DNA of 64,000 nucleotides from Amblyomma americanum (lineage: Eukaryota > Arthropoda > Arachnida > Ixodida > Ixodidae), in contig NC_135505.1 in the NCBI RefSeq assembly GCF_052857255.1, positions 55,442,868 to 55,506,867 on the forward strand, in the 5' to 3' direction. A program made the position numbers and the translations under genes. The notes beneath the pieces were generated by a model. The model was not told where the DNA came from. It worked only from the letters and a program-made list of their open reading frames with translations, and did no database searches. Shown in pieces: positions 58,753-64,000 of this stretch. The stretch's first letter is position 1. Each line of letters starts with the position of its first letter.

Positions 58753-59513
58753 TGATGTGGCATGATAGATATGGCACATGCTATTCGTCACGCCTGAGAG
58801 GGGCGGGAGGCGGCAAGGAGGGAGACGAAGTCAATATACCTGTCATTCTCAGTGCTATCCTTGCGAGACTTGAGAAACTTGAACATCTTCCAGAAGAAGT
58901 TGACAATATTGACAAGTCGATCAATATGATGTCAGAGAAATATGATGAAGTGTTAAAAACAATGGCTAGACAAGAGGCAGAGATTAAGGAACTTCGAAAG
59001 CGAGTTGTTGTCCTTGAAAGTTGTAGTAACAATGAGGAAGTGAATCATCTGAAGGTCACTGTGAATGATTTGGAGTGGAGGAGTAGACGGCAAAATTTGG
59101 TATTCCATTGCATTTCGGAGTATGATGGTGAGAATTTGCTTGAAAAAGTGAATGATGTGGCCCACTCAATTGAGCTTCCTGAGCTGTGCGAAGGCGATGT
59201 GGATGCCGTACACAGGCTTCCCGCGAAACAAGGCAAAGTTCCAGGTGTGTTAGTTCGTTTCACTTCCCAGAAGCTCAGAGATCAATGGTTTTTGAAAGGC
59301 AAATCACTCAGAACGTCTGACTCTGAGGTCTCAATCGTAGAAAACCTGACTCGGTTGAACAGAACGCTTCTCGATTCTGCAAAGAAATGGGCTGATGCGA
59401 ATGCCTACAAGTATGCCTGGCACCGGAACAACAAAGTGCTTGTACGAAAGGCGAACGGGGAACTGGCACACGTGATTCGATGCGATGACGATTTGAGGGG
59501 GCTGTTGCAGTGA
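58617..59513 (+). CDS. Chimeric ORF: gypsy gag remnant fused to LINE ORF1
   Basis: 298 codons, open throughout. Residues 1 to about 45 are gypsy Gag capsid (RVFTRVVRKERAERLIESR...MKRLFRRAELEM). From about residue 46 the sequence is LINE ORF1: a glycine-rich stretch (RGAGGGKEGDE), a long coiled coil (about 75-140, for example ARLEKLEHLPEEVDNIDKS and RQEAEIKELRKRVVVLE), then an L1-type RNA-binding region (LEWRSRRQNLVFHCI, DVDAVHRLPAKQG, GVLVRFTSQKLRDQWF). The LINE inserted in the same frame by chance, and its own 5' end is missing. It ends with TGA, 34 bases before the ORF2 ATG. Whether it is ever translated is unknown. Confidence 0.8.
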   Translation: MRVFTRVVRKERAERLIESRIQLLNEPVRGSVKEMKRLFRRAELEMMWHDRYGTCYSSRLRGAGGGKEGDEVNIPVILSAILARLEKLEHLPEEVDNIDKSINMMSEKYDEVLKTMARQEAEIKELRKRVVVLESCSNNEEVNHLKVTVNDLEWRSRRQNLVFHCISEYDGENLLEKVNDVAHSIELPELCEGDVDAVHRLPAKQGKVPGVLVRFTSQKLRDQWFLKGKSLRTSDSEVSIVENLTRLNRTLLDSAKKWADANAYKYAWHRNNKVLVRKANGELAHVIRCDDDLRGLLQ

Positions 59514-59547
59514 GTCACTGCTCTTGATTGTAATTAGTTCCTTCTAG

Positions 59548-62463
59548 ATGGGTGATACTTACCTCTCTCCGAATGATATTATTAATGAGGTTCAGGGTCA
59601 GTCTAACCATTTTTCAGTGCTATGTTTGAATATTCAGTCTGTTCGCGATAAACATGACATTTTACGTGCATTCCTTGAACAGTTTAAATTCATGTTCTCT
59701 GTGGTAATGCTTACTGAGACATGGGTCAAAGACAAAGTTGATTGTCCTGAGCTGCTCAACTATCAGTCTTACTTCCTAAACAGAACAAGCAGAAGAGGTG
59801 GAGGCGTTTCTTTGTTTGTGCTTGATAGTGTTCAGTGTAAAAGGGTTGATGAGATTACTTCGGTTACACCTGATTATGAGGTGCTCTCAGTTTGTAGCAA
59901 TAAGAACCTCTTCACTGTTGTGTATCGCCCCCCGAATGGTTGTGTTGAGAACTTTTTTCGCTATATGGAGCATGTTTTTCAATTTGCCACTGAATATAAT
60001 TACACTGTATATATAGGTGGTGATTTCAATGTCGATATGCATGAAAATACACCCAGAAAGTCACGACTATCATTACTAATGGAATCATATTGTCTTGTAA
60101 ACGTTGTGGCATTACCTACACGCATAACACGCACTACGGCAACACTTCTTGATTTGCTGATTACAAATAACGCAACAAATGTGTTCTCAACCGGGGTTAT
60201 ATATTATGTTATTAGTGACCACCTGCCTGTTTACATCGTATGTAATAGTGTGCCTGTATTAAAATCAACCTGTAAACAAACAAATGTAAAAATTCAGCAG
60301 TTCACCCCAACCACGTTAGAATCATTTCGACGCAAAATAATGAACGTCAACTAGGAACCAGTTTTTGCTGCATTGACTGCTGACATAGCGTTTAGTTGTT
60401 TTCTGAAGATATTCGCTTGTATATATCGTAACAGTTTTCCGTACAAAGATGTAAAGAAACCAAAACGAGCTCGTACACCCTGGATTACCTGGCATATTCT
60501 TCGAATGATTGCCAGGAAAAATTCCCTCTATCAGAAATTCTTACAAAGTCGCAGTCCAGAATCGTGGGCAACGTTCAAGAGGTTCCGAAACAAACTGAAC
60601 TTAACTTTAAGAAAAGCGAGGAATGCATATCACCTTAACAAGTCCGCTGGTCTGACCGATCAAAAGAAAGTTTGGAATAGGTTGAATCGAGTCTTGAACC
60701 CTAACTCTACAAATACAATTGACAGTATTACAATGGAAGGCATTAGTTATAGTGGACTCGCACTCGCAAATAAGTTTAATAGCTATTTCAGTGGACTTGT
60801 TGATAGTGAACACAACAATATGGCATTGGATTACATTACGAATCATACAAGTAACAGTATTTTTATAGCATGTTGTGACGAAAATGAGGTGCTTAATATA
60901 TATAAAGGCATGAACAATACAAACAGTGAAGATGCTTTTGGACTGAAAATGAAACCTGTTATCTACGTCTTGGACATTATCTGCCCAATTTTAACTTATA
61001 TTTATAACTTGTCTTTGACTACCGGCATTTTCCCTTCGGACATGAAAATAGCAAAAGTAGTTGTTCTTTATAAAGGTGGTTCGAAAAACGATCTTGGTAA
61101 TTATAAACCAGTGTCTATATTGCCTATTATTTCTAAGGGCTTGGAAAAAACAATACATTTACGACTTTCCAATTTTCTTGAAAAATACAACGTGATAATT
61201 CCAAGACAGTTTGGATTTAGACCTAAGTCCTCTACTGAAATGGCTCTCTTGAAGCAAAAAGAAATAATCTTAAATAACATTGAATGTAAACAAATAACCC
61301 TTGGAATATACATAGATTTCTCCAAAGCCTTCGATAGGATTCGTCACGAAACTCTTCTTCTTAAACTTTCTGCATACGGTGTCCGGAACAAAGCACTATC
61401 TCTTATCACCAGCTATTTAACTGACCGATATCAGTACGTTTCTATAGATAATCATCGCTCTACTTACAATAAAATAAAGCATGGTGTACCTCAAGGTAGT
61501 ATCCTTGGTTCCTTATTATTTAATGTATATATTAATGATTTAGTACAGATTGACTCCGAAACAGAATACGTAATTTACGCTGACGACACTACTTTGTTTC
61601 TGACCGGCACCAACGCGAATGATATAGTTGAAAAGGCTAATAGCGTGTTGGGAAAACTTAACTCATGGTCTGAAAAAAATTCCCTACTAATAAACACACG
61701 GAAAACGAAGGCGAAATTTTTTAGAGCTAAAAATGTCAAATGGGTTGTACATACAGATTTAGTATTTGGTGGTAATATAATAGAATTAACTAATGTTGTA
61801 AAAACACTTGGCGTTCACTTCAATGAATTTATGTTATGGGACTACCACATCGAGCAAATGGAGAGTAAGCTAGCTCGCGTTGTCGGCATACTCAGAAGGT
61901 TAAAGTGCATGATACCTACTAGGACAAAACTTGTTATTTACCATGCCCTCTTTGACTCTCATGTTAAATATTGTCATTTGGTTTGGGGTACAACGACGCA
62001 AACTAATATTCAAAAGGTTTTGACATTACAAAAAAATGCAGTCAGAGCAATTGCGGGTGCCACATACTTAGCACATATGAGTGCTCCATTTGCAAAATAC
62101 CGCATTATGGATGCAAGGGTTATTCATCAGTACCGTGTAATTCAGCAGTACAAATCTCAGGTACATAGTGACACCACATTTTTTTCTGACCTTGCGAATC
62201 TACGGGAAAATACCGCTGTTCACAACACAGGACACTACGAATATTGGTTTGTACCTTGTCCACGCACAAATTACGGTTTTCAAACATTCAGGTATGTGTT
62301 GCCATCTTTCCTTAATAGAAATGCTTTCAGTAATCAATCCATTCTTTCCGTTTCATATAACGCTGTCAGAAATATGTGCTTACAAAACAATGAATCATAT
62401 CCAACTGTAAAATATACTAAGTATCCATGTGCTGTGATTAAACTATCATTTGCGTGTGTGTAA
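59548..62463 (+). pseudogene. LINE ORF2 (endonuclease and RT) with a single nonsense codon
   Basis: 971 codons, continuous but for TAG at 60352-60354 (AAC TAG GAA). Endonuclease: CLNIQSVRDKHD (Asn), MLTETWVKD (Glu), GGDFNVDMH and ISDHLPVY, all present. RT: NYKPVSILPIISKGLEK, QFGFRPKSSTEMALL, GIYIDFSKAFDRI (catalytic Asp), HGVPQGSILGSLLFNV and YVIYADDTTLF (YADD 61576-61587), then thumb VKTLGVHFNE. The C-terminal region contains HVKYCHLVWG and TLQKNAVRAI. The ATG at 59548 precedes the whole endonuclease. The clade differs from the LINE at 51446 (YADDTT against YADDC) and is closer to the fragment at 44400. The nonsense codon between endonuclease and RT would block full-length protein. Confidence 0.9.
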
Positions 62464-62597
62464 CAGTACCGAGACTATTCTGGTGATCTGTTATGAAGAT
62501 ATTGTACATATTTGTTATTTCATGCATTCTCTTGTTATTGTTTTACTGCTGCCTGTCATCGCCGTGCCAAGCCGCTACGGGAGATGGGAGCTTTGTC

Positions 62598-62615
62598 AAG
62601 CCGCGTGCGCGGCTT
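62598..62615 (+). repeat. Hairpin in the LINE 3' UTR
   Basis: AAGCCGCG, TG, CGCGGCTT: an 8-bp perfect stem with a two-base loop, followed by a run of T. Located about 60 bases before the tail, where a 3' structure recognised by the element's RT would be expected. Confidence 0.7.
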
Positions 62616-62675
62616 TTTTTCCTTTCTTCTCAGCCATTGTACATGACTGAAATAAATGCAAAGGAAATGAAATGA

Positions 62676-63010
62676 AATGAAAGAAAGCTCAGTTTTAATG
62701 CGCGGCGTAAAAGAACTCTTTGGCAGCCTCGTCCGCCAGCCGCCAAAAACAATCGAGGAATTCAAGCAAGAAGCCTGCACGATTGAGAAGACCCTCGACG
62801 TCCGAGATCGGCAGTACAATCGCCCTTCCTCTGTCTGTGCAATCCGTTCGGACACGACGGCCACTGCCAGCGAGAGCTTTAGTGAAATTATCAGCGAAAT
62901 CGTCCGAGACGAGCTACGCCGATTACTGCCGTCCTCCTCACCTCTTTTCGCCATCACGACGATGCACAGCACGAGTGACTGTCAAATAACATACCTATCC
63001 TGCGACCTTT
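62676..63010 (+). pseudogene. Gypsy gag, 3' half (after the LINE)
   Basis: Gag resumes with KESSVLMRGVKELFGSLVRQPPKTIEEF (matching the 3' half of the capsid in the element at 7829-8486), then KTLDVRDRQYNRPSS and SEIVRDELRRLLPSSS. The zinc knuckle expected next is missing: the text jumps within about 70 bases to protease sequence, so an internal deletion of roughly several hundred bases is likely. Confidence 0.8.
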
Positions 63011-63019
63011 GTTGTGCTG

Positions 63020-64000
63020 CTGCAATTCTCCCGCCAGGTGATCTTGGGCATGGATTTCCTTAATGAGCATCAGGCGATCATCGACCTGTGATCCAAGCTG
63101 CTAACGCTCTCAATTAACGAGGCCATCCCTTCAATGAAATCTGGAAAATCATGTTTCCCTGAGTGTCTTGGAGGAAGAAGTGAGTGTCGCACCCCGTTCA
63201 AGTGTTATCCTGACCTTAGCCGCCAAGAAAGCCTTAACGCTGAAGCCATCATCGATGGGAACATGCAGTTGCTTCTATACCGAGGAATCTGCATCGTAAG
63301 AGGCATCGCACATTTCCGATATGGCCAGGCCAAAGTACTAGTCACTAACTTCAGCCAAGAATACCTCCACATTAAGAGCGGAATGACGGTTACTTTCTTC
63401 GTAGAAATATCTGACGTACGAGATTCCTTCGCCCTCTCCGACCCCTCCGCAGAAGATCCGCCTGACCAAGAGAACTCGCCCACTTTCGAGATCAGCCCAG
63501 CCCTTCCCCGAAAATGACAAGACCAGATCCGCAATCTGCTTCGAAGCTACAGCGAGTATTTTTCGTCATCGTCGAAAATCCGACAAACGCCAATTGCCAA
63601 GCATCGCATTATAACCGACCAAAACGCCCGACTTCTCCGTCAAAGCCCCTACTGTGTGTCACCGCGAGAACGACAAGCCATCCGGGACCAAGTCGAAGAA
63701 ATGCTTCGCGACGATGTCATCCAGCCTTCAAACAGCCCATGGGCGGAACCGGTTCTAGTGATAAAGGAAGGCAGCGCACTTCGATTCTGCGTTGATTACC
63801 GCCGCCCGAAACACATAAGAATGAAGGACGTCTACCCCTCCCCCGCCTCGACGACACACTGGACCGGCTCTAGAACGCCCAGTATTTCTCATTGATGGAC
63901 CTCAAGAGCGGCAACCGGCAAATTGAGGTCGACGGAAGAGATCGCGAGAAGACAGTATTCATCACTCCGGATGGGCTGTTTGAGTTCAAGTTGATGCCAT
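63020..64000 (+). pseudogene. Gypsy protease end and reverse transcriptase start
   Basis: Begins with the protease C terminus (VILGMDFLNEHQAIIDL, then a TGA). A linker follows with RYGQAKVLVTNFSQEYLHI and, after a TGA at about 63515, the RT fingers: [58 protein letters not shown]. The palm (SLMDLKSGNRQIEVDGRD) is read in a third frame up to the window end. The catalytic DTG of the protease is lost to the deletion upstream. It is the same broad family as the element at 3112-8647, as shown by the [15 protein letters not shown] and [10 protein letters not shown] blocks there. Confidence 0.85.

Larger units (their letters stand above)
58753..62675 (+). mobile_element. Non-LTR retrotransposon nested in gypsy gag
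   Basis: 3.9-kb LINE with ORF1 (C-terminal two thirds or more), ORF2 with endonuclease and RT, a hairpin-bearing 3' UTR, AAATAAATGC and a (GAAAT)n tail (about 62650-62675). Gag text on the two sides fits together, ending ELEM on the left and continuing KESSVLMRGVKE on the right, which fixes both borders to within a few bases. An ATGA-like duplication is possible but obscured by the tail. 5' truncation in ORF1 is likely. The only defect in ORF2 is one TAG. Confidence 0.88.
57802..64000 (+). mobile_element. Ty3/gypsy element carrying a nested LINE (runs off window)
   Basis: Plus strand: 5' LTR (57802-58175), primer-binding site, first half of gag (to about 58752), a LINE (58753-62675), second half of gag, protease, and the start of RT at the window edge. 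It sits inside an older minus-strand gypsy integrase. The coding parts outside the LINE have stops and frameshifts. The 3' LTR and the target duplication lie beyond the window. Confidence 0.85.

Overview
This window is animal nuclear DNA made almost entirely of transposable elements and their decayed remains. I found no cellular protein-coding gene, no functional tRNA or rRNA gene, no CRISPR array and no prokaryotic signature. The mix of families points to a chelicerate, most likely a hard tick (Ixodida): a tRNA-derived SINE with the long conserved body I associate with tick genomes, many Ty3/gypsy copies, CR1/L2-like, I-like and RTE-like LINEs, and (CAGG)n low-complexity arrays. The host assignment rests on remembered family resemblance, not on a search.

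Layout. 1-1560: I-like LINE remnant (minus). 3112-8647: complete, recent Ty3/gypsy element (minus) with 179-bp LTRs that read as identical, inserted in a TA microsatellite; gag and pol are broken only by three single-base indels. 9880-10790: gypsy pol scrap. 12625-13412: 788-bp non-autonomous DNA transposon with perfect 36-bp terminal inverted repeats and a TTA target duplication. 15111-19356: old gypsy element with diverged LTRs. 19880-21060: RTE-like remnant. 22040-25470: two I-like LINE copies in tandem. 31591-31808: tRNA-SINE. 36786-36935: (AT)75. 37230-38475: CR1/L2-like remnant. 38556-42016: old, internally deleted gypsy element (AGGA target duplication) carrying a nested CR1/L2-like LINE (38822-40793). 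43871-49112: (CAGG)n arrays interleaved with LINE fragments and a nearly full-length RTE-like element with a tRNA-like 5' flank. 51446-55664: nearly intact CR1/L2-like LINE. 56742-64000: triple nest of gypsy integrase (minus), a second gypsy element (plus) inside it, and a LINE (58753-62675) inside that element's gag.

The most notable biology is in the LINE at 51446-55664. Its ORF1 carries a canonical 2A ribosome-skipping motif (GDVEQNPGP) ahead of a coiled-coil and RNA-binding region. Its ORF1 and ORF2 lie in the same frame, separated by one UAG, and the conserved endonuclease Asn lies between that UAG and the first AUG. Expression of the endonuclease therefore seems to need readthrough, reinitiation or non-AUG initiation. 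The second LINE (58753-62675) has fused in frame to the gag remnant of its gypsy host, giving a 298-codon chimeric ORF.

The large gaps (27-31.5 kb, 32.2-36.7 kb, 49.1-51.4 kb) are AT-rich and hold nothing I can name.
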